Source of the DNA: Planctomycetota bacterium
GTDB lineage: Bacteria > Planctomycetota > Phycisphaerae > Phycisphaerales > SM1A02
Reading direction: 5' to 3'
Assembly (NCBI GenBank): GCA_022574595.1
Contig: JACZRS010000026.1
Location: forward strand, 1-36,322
Length of the DNA: 36,322 nt
The notes below the pieces were generated by a model. It was given only the letters and a program-made list of their open reading frames with translations. It searched no databases and was not told the origin of the DNA. Positions 17,579-26,149 of the stretch are shown here, piece by piece (positions within the stretch are counted from its first letter, which is position 1; each line of letters opens with the position of its first letter). A program made the translations under genes and the position numbers.

Positions 17579-19630
17579 TCAGTCAGATGCCAATGCTCTC
17601 TGCACTCCTTGAACATCCGCTGCTCCAACTGGAATTCTTACACTTGATCCAACAAGTTCATCGTTGATTGGTTCATAGCGTCCCCCTAGATGTTGCGCGA
17701 GAAATGCTTCGGTAATCGCAAAGAATGACAGTTGATTTTGAGGTCGATCCAGGCCGTGACCTTCATCGGGATAGACCAGATAGGTAACAGGCACGTTATT
17801 GCTTTGCATTACACTTACAATATGCTCTGATGTGGCTCTATCTACTCGATTGTCATGTGCGCCACGAACGATCATCAGCGGGTGTTTAATCTGCTGGGCA
17901 AAGTTAATAGGTGATATTTGCTGTAAGAATGATCTGCCTTCTTCAGTTTGATGATTACCAACGCGTTCTGACCACATCTTAGCTGTTGGTGCCCAATTAT
18001 TTGGCATGGTTTGAAGGAAAGAAACGAGATCGGATGGCCCAACAATCGATGCGCCGCATGCAAATATCTCAGGTGTGAAAGTTAAGCCTGCAAGTGCTGC
18101 ATAACCACCATAACTGCCACCTATGATCGCTATTCGATCCGCATCGGCTATACCGTTTTGTACCGCCCAGTTGACGGCATCGACGAGATCATCCTGCATC
18201 TTGCCGCCCCACTGGCCGTTCCCTGCATTTACGAAGTTCTTGCCGAACCCCGTAGAGCCACGGTAATTGACACTAAGTACAGCATAGCCTCGGTTGGCAA
18301 GCCACTGATGCCACGAGTTGTATCCCCAAGTGTCGCGCCACCATGGTCCTCCATGCACATTAAGAACCATTGGCAGCGGCTCGTCAGGAAATCCATCAAA
18401 ATCCTGATCACTGCCAACTGGAAGTGTAATGTAGCTGACTAGTTCCTTACCATCACGAGCTCTAATTACCGCAGAAGACATGTGCGCTAAGGGCTGACTG
18501 TCCAGCTCCGGTCTATTTGTAAACAAAAAGCGCAGTTGATCGTGGTTGCGGTTGTAGTGGTAATACCGCATAGGGCTGTTATCTAATTCAAACGAAACAA
18601 TCCATTGTTGATCATCAAGAGTTCGGCTGACTATTGACATTTCCCCATCTGCGATTTTAGAAAGCTTGTGAAAATCAGCTTGCATTTGGTCATCGAGAAA
18701 ATGCCATTTCTTTCTAGCATGTGTTGAGGAAATAGCCTGAGGGTAGTTCTTAGTCGGATGCTGGAGTAGATCGTTTGAAATATCTGCTTTATTACTTGCA
18801 ACAAGTGTGTAAGATTCGCCGGTTTGGAGATTAAAAGCAACAAGCGCAGCTTTATCACGTCCTCGGCTATCTAGCATGTAAAGAATATTACCCGTTTCAT
18901 CAAGACCAAGAGGTTGGCTAACAACAACATCCTCCATTGGCAACTCAGCAACCAGCTTCCAGCTACCATCTTCAACGGGAAGTAACAATTCGTGTCCACC
19001 ATTTTCGTTAAGCCACGCGGCTATTTGAACTTTGAAATTTACATCAGTTACAAATCCAAAAAAGTCTTCGTTTTCATGAACCAGGATTCGCTTGCCAGTA
19101 ACTACATTAATTCTATATATATCGTGATAGTCCGGATCGCGATCGTTAAGAGCTACGAGAACTTCGGCTGGGAATTTGTGACTAATCTGCTGAATGCGTG
19201 CGCTTAACTTATAAGGCGTAAAACCATCGGGCGCAGTTGCTGAAGATGGTGTGAGCATTTTCGACTTGCCATCATTTGTGTTTACAGAGTAAACAACCGG
19301 ATGGCCAGTCGCTGCTTCATCATGCAGGTAGACTATGTGATGGTTTGTGTGCGTCCATGAATAAGTTCTTATGCCGCGGCTGGCAAATTTGGTAATTGCA
19401 GTAGCCGAACTAGGATCGCTGATCGGTGCTACCCAAATGTTCATTACCCCATGAAGAGGCGCTAGATAGCTGATCTTTGTACCGTCGGGGCTAATCAGCG
19501 GATTAGCTCTGCTTGGGCTATTAAAAAGAACATGACGCGGAATCAATCGAACGCGTTGTTGCGCATCAGCTAATGGTGTGATTAAACCTGCGGTAATGGC
19601 AACGATAGCAACGAAGTACTTAAGTCTCAT
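17579..19630 (-). CDS. S9 family serine peptidase (prolyl oligopeptidase-like), exported
   Basis: A 683-residue peptidase with a signal peptide (1-23, ending ADA) and two parts. An N-terminal WD40-like beta-propeller (about 35-370; ISPDGTKISYLAP, YSWTHTNHHIVYL) is followed by a C-terminal alpha/beta hydrolase (about 385-650). The catalytic triad is visible: S506 in GGSYGG, D593 in GAHDNRVD and H625 in DEGHGL, with the oxyanion region NVHGGPWW. It would cleave short peptides, probably in the periplasm. The start ATG has AGGAG 7 nt upstream. A tail of about 35 residues after the hydrolase domain is unassigned. It is a single gene, convergent with the pseudopilin unit. Confidence 0.93.
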   Translation of the reverse strand: MRLKYFVAIVAITAGLITPLADAQQRVRLIPRHVLFNSPSRANPLISPDGTKISYLAPLHGVMNIWVAPISDPSSATAITKFASRGIRTYSWTHTNHHIVYLHDEAATGHPVVYSVNTNDGKSKMLTPSSATAPDGFTPYKLSARIQQISHKFPAEVLVALNDRDPDYHDIYRINVVTGKRILVHENEDFFGFVTDVNFKVQIAAWLNENGGHELLLPVEDGSWKLVAELPMEDVVVSQPLGLDETGNILYMLDSRGRDKAALVAFNLQTGESYTLVASNKADISNDLLQHPTKNYPQAISSTHARKKWHFLDDQMQADFHKLSKIADGEMSIVSRTLDDQQWIVSFELDNSPMRYYHYNRNHDQLRFLFTNRPELDSQPLAHMSSAVIRARDGKELVSYITLPVGSDQDFDGFPDEPLPMVLNVHGGPWWRDTWGYNSWHQWLANRGYAVLSVNYRGSTGFGKNFVNAGNGQWGGKMQDDLVDAVNWAVQNGIADADRIAIIGGSYGGYAALAGLTFTPEIFACGASIVGPSDLVSFLQTMPNNWAPTAKMWSERVGNHQTEEGRSFLQQISPINFAQQIKHPLMIVRGAHDNRVDRATSEHIVSVMQSNNVPVTYLVYPDEGHGLDRPQNQLSFFAITEAFLAQHLGGRYEPINDELVGSSVRIPVGAADVQGVQRALASD

Positions 19631-19962
19631 GGTTAAACTCCTGCTGGACTATCGGCTCAATCGGATGCCAGATTCGCTCAGATCACCTGCCAGTACCCCC
19701 CAATAGCACTTTTTCTCGGTAGTACAGATATTGAGTTTCTTATGAAATCCGCTTGCTTGGTGATGTAAGTCATTGTGTGAAAAGAAGATGCGGGATCATT
19801 AGGGGCAATTTAATAATTCTAGAGTTTCTTGATGCTGCCTTGGATTTGATCGCAAACGCGCAGATGTCACGCACTATCCCTGTTCAGTTTGACCAAGTTA
19901 CCTGCTAGAACATTACATGGGGGTAAGATCAAACAAGATCGAGGCCTGCGTGAGAGCTGATA
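19631..19962. other. Intergenic gap between divergent S9 peptidase and adenine deaminase
   Basis: About 330 bp without a supported gene. I looked for a purine riboswitch before the deaminase and saw no convincing three-way junction. The only structure noted is a spaced inverted repeat, TTTGATC at 19845-19851 and GATCAAA at 19927-19933, which could close a leader stem. Promoters for both genes presumably lie here. Confidence 0.5.
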
Positions 19963-21738
19963 ATGACCATAAACGGAAATAGCCAACCCTCGTGTTTGGC
20001 ATCGACATCAATTGCTAGTGATTTGCCTACCTTAAGACGCCGCATTGCCGTCGCTAGAGGCGATGAACCAGGTGATCTTGTCCTTAGGGGCGGTCAGGTC
20101 GTCAATGTTTTTACAAAAACCGTACAGCAGTGCAATGTCGTAATAGCGGATGGCTACATATCAGGCGTTGGATTGCACGATTACAAAGCAAAGCATGAAA
20201 TAGATGTAACTGGCAAATTCATTATCCCCGGACTTATAGATGCGCACATGCATGTTGAAAGCACGCTGTTAACACCAGGCGAGCTTGCGAAGATTGTTGT
20301 ACCCCATGGCACGTCCATGCTAATCGCTGATCCGCATGAGATCGCAAATGTAATGGGTGTGCGTGGTGTGGAGTTATTGATTAACGCCAGTGCTGACCTG
20401 CCAATTGATATTTTTTATATGGCCCCTTCTTGCGTGCCTGCTATGAATTGGGAACACGCGGGAGCTATTATTGAAGCTGATGAGATTAAAGAGTTGCTGA
20501 AAAATCCCAGAGTGCTAGGCCTGGCGGAGATGATGAATTTCCCCGGTGTAATAAACGGCGATGAAAGTGTCCTGAATAAACTCAATGCGGCATTAGCACA
20601 TAATTGCATCATAGATGGGCACGCCCCCGGATTAGTTGGTCAAGATCTTGTTGCATACGCTGCTGCCAACATTCGATCAGATCACGAATCTACAACAATT
20701 GATGAAGCAATCGCCAAGGCAGAACTTGGCTTGCTCCTTCAAGTACGAGAGGGTTCGATCGCGCGCAATTTAGACACCTTTCTTCCTGCCATGCTTGATG
20801 ATCGCTTGGGCGATTGGTGTCTATGCACAGATGATATTCATCTAGATGATTTGATTGAACATGGCCATATAGACGGTTTGCTTAAAAGAGTAGTTAAATA
20901 TGGTATTGCCCCCCCACTAGCCATACGACATGCGACGCTAATTCCGGCAAGGCACTATGGTTTTAAGGATCGAGGCGCAGTTGCACCTAGTTACCGTGCT
21001 GATCTTGCGATAGTAAATGATCTGGAATCGTTTGAGGTTTCGATAGTTATGCATAAGGGTAAAGAGGTAGCTAGAAATGGGAAATACACAGCCGATGCTC
21101 CAGCATACAAAATACCATTTGAAAATACTGTGCATTTAGCGCAACTTGATGAATCTTCTTTCAAGCTAAAACTTCAAAGCCAAACCTGCCCAGTCATTGG
21201 CATAATTCCAGATCAGATTGTTACTAGGCACGAAACTCGTGATGTAAATGTCAAGAACGGCTATTGGTGTTTTGATAAAAATACAGACATAGCGTTACTG
21301 GCAAATATAGAACGGCACAATGCAACCGGATCCATCGGCCTCGGACTAGTAGAGGGTTTTAATTTCATAACAGATGGAGCGATAGGCTCATCAGTCGCAC
21401 ATGATTCACACAATATAATTATTGCGGGAACCAACCCCACTGACATGCTCGCTTGCGCAGTTGCACTTGAGGAAATGGCAGGCGGATTTGTTGTAGCACA
21501 AGGTGGACAAATCATAGGCAAAGTCGCACTACCTGTCGCAGGACTTCTTTCAACTGAGCCGGCCCAAGCAGTGTGCAAGCAACTGACAGAGGCGCGCAAA
21601 GCTGCTTTAACCCTTGGTAGCAAGCTATCCTGCCCATTTGGAATGTTGTCATTCTTAGCCTTGCCAGTGATTCCCGAATTGAAGATCACCGATCAAGGTC
21701 TATTTGATGTAGTCAATCAACGCTTCATTAAGTATTAA
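19963..21738 (+). CDS. ade: Adenine deaminase
   Basis: This 591-residue enzyme would convert adenine to hypoxanthine and ammonia in purine salvage in the cytoplasm. Length and motifs match the bacterial Ade family: RGGQVVNVFT, FIIPGLIDAHMHVES (H95 and H97), IADPHEIANVMG (H125), GLAEMMNFPGVI (E189), DGHAPGL (H220), RSDHEST (H241) and CTDDIH (D290/D291). The C-terminal domain includes VTRHETRDV and GIGLVEGF-like SIGLGLVEGF, SVAHDSHNII and the final FDVVNQRF. The start ATG has only a weak upstream purine run. The first 20 residues are unlike the core. Single gene, closed by a strong hairpin. Confidence 0.95.
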   Translation: MTINGNSQPSCLASTSIASDLPTLRRRIAVARGDEPGDLVLRGGQVVNVFTKTVQQCNVVIADGYISGVGLHDYKAKHEIDVTGKFIIPGLIDAHMHVESTLLTPGELAKIVVPHGTSMLIADPHEIANVMGVRGVELLINASADLPIDIFYMAPSCVPAMNWEHAGAIIEADEIKELLKNPRVLGLAEMMNFPGVINGDESVLNKLNAALAHNCIIDGHAPGLVGQDLVAYAAANIRSDHESTTIDEAIAKAELGLLLQVREGSIARNLDTFLPAMLDDRLGDWCLCTDDIHLDDLIEHGHIDGLLKRVVKYGIAPPLAIRHATLIPARHYGFKDRGAVAPSYRADLAIVNDLESFEVSIVMHKGKEVARNGKYTADAPAYKIPFENTVHLAQLDESSFKLKLQSQTCPVIGIIPDQIVTRHETRDVNVKNGYWCFDKNTDIALLANIERHNATGSIGLGLVEGFNFITDGAIGSSVAHDSHNIIIAGTNPTDMLACAVALEEMAGGFVVAQGGQIIGKVALPVAGLLSTEPAQAVCKQLTEARKAALTLGSKLSCPFGMLSFLALPVIPELKITDQGLFDVVNQRFIKY

Positions 21739-21742
21739 AAAA

Positions 21743-21776
21743 TCGCGTGCAATTATTATTGCACGCGACACATTAT
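21743..21776. terminator. Terminator after adenine deaminase
   Basis: A perfect 11-bp inverted repeat (21743-21753 with 21758-21768, loop TATT) starts 5 bp after the ade stop codon, with A-runs before it and CACATTATTTT after it. It lies between convergent genes and is probably bidirectional. Confidence 0.85.
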
Positions 21777-21799
21777 TTTAAAGACAGTTTAGTTAGCTA

Positions 21800-21826
21800 C
21801 AATTATTATCCCCAATTGGCGAATAA
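21800..21826 (-). repeat. Dockerin-tail cassette, copy B (DNA repeat over a stop codon)
   Basis: Matches 13073-13099 at 26 of 27 positions, including 6 bp beyond the stop codon. A further similar stretch links nt 21915-21950 here to 13090-13125 in copy A, that is, this gene's first repeat to the other gene's last repeat. Confidence 0.85.
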
Positions 21827-23998
21827 TAAAAGTAGATCGGCAGTACTAACCTCACAATCGCCATCTAAATCTGCGGGACAGTCATTGCAATCACCACATG
21901 ACCCCCATTGTGCGAACAATATGAGCAAATCTACAGTACTGACAACACCATCTCCATCAAGATCGCCAAACACTCCTTGATCACATTGAATGATAAATAC
22001 TTTTAAATCATCCACCGCTGCTTCAACTAGTGAGCCCTCACCCAAATCTGAAGCAATAAACCTCAAACGTATATCTCCTGTTGGTGCGACGAAGTCAGCC
22101 ACATTAAACGAATGTTTAAACCATCCACCATTTGATTCTGAACCACTTGGGCCAACTGTCTCAATGTTTGTCCAAGTGCTACCGTTATTATTGGTAATGT
22201 CAACGACAAAGATATCAGCATTTGGAGCGCCGCCTGTGTTATTTGAATACCAACGCCAATAACTAATTACTGCATCATCTAAGCCAGATAAATCGATAAT
22301 CGGGGTTCTCAGCGTTGTTTGCCCGCCATCGACATCGTTTTCGCCAAGCGGGCCTCCAGGCGCTCCCTGACCAGTTACAAAGCAGTTTGTGCCGGGATTG
22401 ATAGTGTGATCATCCTCCGGCTGAGCTGCGGTGCCATTTGGATCTACTCGAGTCCAGATGCCTGTTGTAGCATTATCACCGCCGTCACCAACGAGCCACG
22501 ATCCACCCGCTTCCAAATCATCTTCAAATACGATAATGATGTCGGTAGCAGAAAGCGTTGCAAAGGTTGCATTAGGCGCTGTTGATGGATCTGTTACTTC
22601 TTCTGCATCCATTGTCAGGGCACTTACGTAAAACTCAACCATCTCGCCGCATATTGTTGTGCCGAATGTAGCCTCATAAAGGCCACCTCCCTGAGCAGAC
22701 ATTGAAGCTTTGACAAAACCACCACCGTCATTGTAATGAAGTGTCGGTGAGCCTGGATCTAAAACACTTCCTTTTGCAACGTCTATCTGAACCATGAAGC
22801 TGTCACCATCAGGACTAATTTGTGTTGGCAAAGGACTTGGATAACTAAATGCAAGCGGCGGTGCAACCGGATTTACAATGTATAAGCCGCCATCAATATC
22901 GCTGATAATAACTAAGCCACTCGGGAAGTATGGATAAACACTCCAAGCTCCATTAAAGCTTGAAGCATCGTTGGGGATATATGAATCAAAATAACCCACC
23001 TGAACCGGATTAAGAGGATCAGCAGCATCAAATATTCTTAAACCGGCTGTGTAATCCGCTTCATAAATAAAGCCATCCTTAATATACAAATTATGATCGG
23101 TAGAGGCTACTCCCGAGTTATATGAACCTGCTACAGTTGGATTTGCTAGATCCGAAACATCGAATATTACGGTTTCATTAATACCATCAAGCTCATCATT
23201 CAGATACACATATTGCTTATCCTCACTAACCCAGCATTGATGTGTGTAAGAGTGGTTGGGGTATGAAACACGAGAGATCAAGAACATATTGCTCTTATCC
23301 GTAACATCATAAATACTAAAACCGGCTCCTCCATCTGAACTGAAACCGATCTGTAATCCTGCATAAGGCCCATCTGTATATGTAACAATTTGTGCATCAT
23401 GTACATTAACACCATCAGAAGATGGCATTTGTCCGGCTAAGGTTGGATTGGCAGGATCAGTTAAATCAAAAGCTACAAGCCTGCCGCCGTTGATATTTCC
23501 TCCACAGATGTACAAGAAGCCGCTGTCTGTATCGATGGCCACATTGTGGCTGGAAGATAGCCCACCAATAGTAACCTGTTGTACAAGCGTGACATTTCCA
23601 TTGTCTACATCTGAAAGATCGACTACATCCATGCCACCCCCGCTTTCGTTAACAACATAGCAATGATCTTGGTAAGTCTTTACATCTCCCCAAAGCGAGT
23701 TTGAATGAGTGATATATTCAACAATCACCGGGTTCTGTGGATCTGTGATTTCCACCACAACCATTGCGTTGCTTATACCCATTAGCGCGTATTCACGTCC
23801 GGAGGGCGACACATAACCCCAGCAATCATTTCCATTGCCTGGATTGGTTGTAAATTCCCCTAATGAAATATGGCTCATTAGCGTGACATTTTCTGAAGCA
23901 TTTCCAGCTTGCGCTTGAGAACTGGCCAAAGCTATTACGACCGTTGAAATGGCAGCAAGCGATTTACTAAGTTTGTTTGTGCTTGAGATGGCGATCAC
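21806..23998 (-). CDS. Secreted choice-of-anchor B / LVIVD-repeat protein with dockerin-like tail
   Basis: A 730-residue exported protein with a signal peptide (about 1-31, ending AQA). Residues about 40-385 carry repeated strands such as NAMVVVEITDPQNPVIVEYI, GRLVAFDLTDPANPTLAG and VIFDVSDLANPTVAGSY, the LVIVD-type propeller of the choice-of-anchor B family. After a short Fn-like linker, a beta-sandwich (about 495-675; DDLEAGGSW, VISYWRWYSN, AAVDDLKVFI) resembles MAM/immune-inhibitor-A-type modules. The end has two complete calcium-loop repeats (DLDGDGVVSTVD, DLDGDCEVSTAD) and four cysteines in the linker between. The start is a GTG with GGAGA about 8 nt upstream. It is probably surface-located; ligand and role unknown. 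It shares its tail with the 13079-14980 protein. Confidence 0.88.
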   Translation of the reverse strand: MIAISSTNKLSKSLAAISTVVIALASSQAQAGNASENVTLMSHISLGEFTTNPGNGNDCWGYVSPSGREYALMGISNAMVVVEITDPQNPVIVEYITHSNSLWGDVKTYQDHCYVVNESGGGMDVVDLSDVDNGNVTLVQQVTIGGLSSSHNVAIDTDSGFLYICGGNINGGRLVAFDLTDPANPTLAGQMPSSDGVNVHDAQIVTYTDGPYAGLQIGFSSDGGAGFSIYDVTDKSNMFLISRVSYPNHSYTHQCWVSEDKQYVYLNDELDGINETVIFDVSDLANPTVAGSYNSGVASTDHNLYIKDGFIYEADYTAGLRIFDAADPLNPVQVGYFDSYIPNDASSFNGAWSVYPYFPSGLVIISDIDGGLYIVNPVAPPLAFSYPSPLPTQISPDGDSFMVQIDVAKGSVLDPGSPTLHYNDGGGFVKASMSAQGGGLYEATFGTTICGEMVEFYVSALTMDAEEVTDPSTAPNATFATLSATDIIIVFEDDLEAGGSWLVGDGGDNATTGIWTRVDPNGTAAQPEDDHTINPGTNCFVTGQGAPGGPLGENDVDGGQTTLRTPIIDLSGLDDAVISYWRWYSNNTGGAPNADIFVVDITNNNGSTWTNIETVGPSGSESNGGWFKHSFNVADFVAPTGDIRLRFIASDLGEGSLVEAAVDDLKVFIIQCDQGVFGDLDGDGVVSTVDLLILFAQWGSCGDCNDCPADLDGDCEVSTADLLLLFANWG

Positions 23999-24412
23999 AA
24001 TATGTCTCCGTGTTATCGCAGTTTTGTTCGTGAATTAATCAGGGCATACTAAATCAGGACAGTTCCCCGGAACCGCTTTCGTCAAATGCTCCTCAATGTT
24101 GCTGGAAAACTCCAATTTCCTTTAATGCAAGTACTGAGCGAGCCACAGCTTATATTGCAATAAGTGCGGGAGGCAGCAAAATTGGCGTTCTTCGGCCCTA
24201 CCCGCAAGAGAAGGCCTTCAACTACGACTGTACATCATAAAGGGGTCTATAAGCAAGTGAAAATAGCACTCAAATCGCTATTTCTGTTATCGCTAGGGCA
24301 AAATTGTACCGTTCAGCCGTCCCAGGCGATCGCCGATATCAACCGCATATATCAGGTCTCAATAGCCCTGATTGAGCTGGTTTCTAGATAAATAGCCAGA
24401 TATCGCAAATAT
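23999..24412. other. Intergenic gap upstream of the nhaD leader
   Basis: Over 400 bp without a gene I can support. A 75-codon frame at 24164-24391 has no ribosome site or recognisable sequence. Small symmetrical sites occur: GTTCC/GGAAC near 24062, a perfect palindrome GGCGATCGCC at 24335-24344, and a 6-bp hairpin ATCAGG/CCTGAT at 24351-24372. Confidence 0.5.
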
Positions 24413-24413
24413 G

Positions 24414-24524
24414 CAGAACCAAAAGTCACAATAATCTTCTGGTTCTGTACCCTATGCCCCCTAGATGTGCCTTCTTTGGCCAGTTCGGGCGTAGAACTTA
24501 GCCTGCTGGCCCGGGGAGGGTCCA
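24414..24524 (+). promoter_or_regulatory. Structured leader that can hide the nhaD ribosome binding site
   Basis: Three helices can be drawn by eye. Helix 1 pairs 24414-24425 with 24436-24447 (12 positions, one mismatch). Helix 2 pairs 24478-24483 plus 24486-24490 with 24501-24511 (11 bp, TT bulge). Helix 3 pairs 24449-24453 plus 24457-24460 with 24513-24521 (9 bp, ATG bulge) and covers the GGGGAGGG ribosome site 4 nt before the start codon. Helix 2 nests inside helix 3. A translational off-switch, possibly a cation- or pH-responsive riboswitch, is inferred; I cannot assign a known class. Confidence 0.6.
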
Positions 24525-26075
24525 ATGAGTACGCACTTTACAGCAGACATGCACGATACTGTAATAAATCAAAAATCTTCGCGCGTTAGCATTCTTGGCT
24601 GGGTCGCAATGTTTGGCGGTATTGTCGCTCTAGGCTTACTTATTTACAATTCACTTGCTCATGGTGGTGGTCATGAAGCTGTAGAAGCGCACAAGCATGC
24701 TCCTCCTTTGTGGGGATTAGGCATTCTGCCGTTTGTTGCATTACTCGGATGCATTGCGGTCTTGCCACTTATTCCCAAAACTCACCATTGGTGGGAGAGC
24801 AACTTAAATAGATTCGGCGTATCAATAGGCTTAGCGGGACTGACTCTCATATATTACTTCTTTGCATTTGATTTTAACGCAAACAAGATCGTAACCGTAC
24901 TTGAGCACGCAATAATCGCGGAGTATATCCCTTTCATTGTTTTGTTGTTTGCTCTATATGTGATAAGTGGCGGCATTTGCCTTAAAGGCGATCTTGCTGC
25001 GCATCCATTAACCAATACATCTTTCCTGGCAATTGGTGCAATAATCGCAAGCTTTGTCGGTACCACCGGCGCCAGCATGCTGCTCATTCGCCCTTTATTG
25101 CAAACCAATTCCGAGCGCAAGCACGTGATTCACACAGTCGTATTCTTTATATTTTTAGTGAGCAATGTTGGAGGAACACTGCTACCCATCGGCGACCCCC
25201 CACTATTCTTAGGCTACTTAAAAGGCGTTCCTTTCATGTGGACCATGGGTTTGTGGGCACCTTGGGCGGTTTGCTGCATCTTGCTCCTGATCGTCTACTA
25301 TGTCTGGGATTCAATTGCGTATCGCAAAGAATCTGCAAAAGATATCGCACTCGATGAAACACAAAAACAACCATTGCGCCTCACAGGTTGGTTTAACATT
25401 CTCATCCTCGGGGGCATAGTCTTATGTGTCGCTGTAGTCGATCCAAACAAAACTATTCCCTATACCAATTTCACACCTTTCCCATTCATGCGCGAATTGC
25501 TGATGATCGGACTGGTTGGGATATCACTAATGGTTACCCCAAAGGGTATTCGTGCTTTTAATCAGTTCAACTATGCAGCCATTATTGAAGTTGCAGCTTT
25601 ATTCATAGGTATATTCATCACCATGCAGGTTGCAATCGAATATCTTAACGCTCAAGGTGCAAGCCTCGGCATAGATGAGCCTTGGAAATTCTTCTGGGCG
25701 ACTGGTGGGTTATCTGGTGTCCTGGATAACGCACCTACTTATGTAGTATTCTTTGAAACCGCAAAAGTGCTGCCTCCTGGTGAAAGTGCACAGATGCTAG
25801 AACTAGGCGTAAATGGCATCAATGGGGCAATAAGGACATCCTTTCTGGTAGCTATCAGTCTTGGTGCGGTCTTCATGGGAGCCATGACCTACATCGGTAA
25901 TGGCCCTAACTTTATGGTCAAAGCTATTGCGGAACAGACCGGCTTAAAGATGCCCAGCTTCTTTGGTTATGTGTTCAAGTACAGCGTACCGGTACTTCTT
26001 CCCATATTCGTTGTCATCATGTTACTATTCCTCATGCCATGGTCACCGCTTCGATCTTTAATTGGTGGCGGGTAG
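24525..26075 (+). CDS. nhaD: NhaD-type sodium:proton antiporter
   Basis: A 516-residue membrane protein of the ion transporter superfamily, with about twelve hydrophobic segments. NhaD-like stretches include VLEHAIIAEYIPFIVLLFALYVISGGI, FVGTTGASMLLIRPLLQTN, FLVSNVGGTLLPIGDPPLFLG and GGLSGVLDNAPTYVVFFE. It would expel Na+ or Li+ in exchange for protons in a marine-type or alkaline setting. Between the first two membrane segments is a His-rich loop (HGGGHEAVEAHKH, about 46-58). The Shine-Dalgarno sequence is very strong but can be buried in leader RNA. A universal stress protein gene follows about 75 bp downstream on the same strand and may be cotranscribed. Confidence 0.9.
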   Translation: MSTHFTADMHDTVINQKSSRVSILGWVAMFGGIVALGLLIYNSLAHGGGHEAVEAHKHAPPLWGLGILPFVALLGCIAVLPLIPKTHHWWESNLNRFGVSIGLAGLTLIYYFFAFDFNANKIVTVLEHAIIAEYIPFIVLLFALYVISGGICLKGDLAAHPLTNTSFLAIGAIIASFVGTTGASMLLIRPLLQTNSERKHVIHTVVFFIFLVSNVGGTLLPIGDPPLFLGYLKGVPFMWTMGLWAPWAVCCILLLIVYYVWDSIAYRKESAKDIALDETQKQPLRLTGWFNILILGGIVLCVAVVDPNKTIPYTNFTPFPFMRELLMIGLVGISLMVTPKGIRAFNQFNYAAIIEVAALFIGIFITMQVAIEYLNAQGASLGIDEPWKFFWATGGLSGVLDNAPTYVVFFETAKVLPPGESAQMLELGVNGINGAIRTSFLVAISLGAVFMGAMTYIGNGPNFMVKAIAEQTGLKMPSFFGYVFKYSVPVLLPIFVVIMLLFLMPWSPLRSLIGGG

Positions 26076-26149
26076 GTGCAGGAGTAATTACTGTCTAAGA
26101 TTCTCTTGAGCGGACCCTTGCGGTATTAATGCCTGCGGAGAAATTGCTC

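Noticed and set aside
19631-19962. Possible purine riboswitch before adenine deaminase
   Set aside because: No conserved core or three-way junction could be drawn; only one spaced inverted repeat is present.
21261-21689. 142-codon minus-strand frame inside adenine deaminase
   Set aside because: Shadow of the conserved C-terminal domain of the deaminase.
24164-24391. 75-codon open frame before nhaD
   Set aside because: No ribosome site, no recognisable sequence or composition, and it lies in the gap leading to the structured leader.
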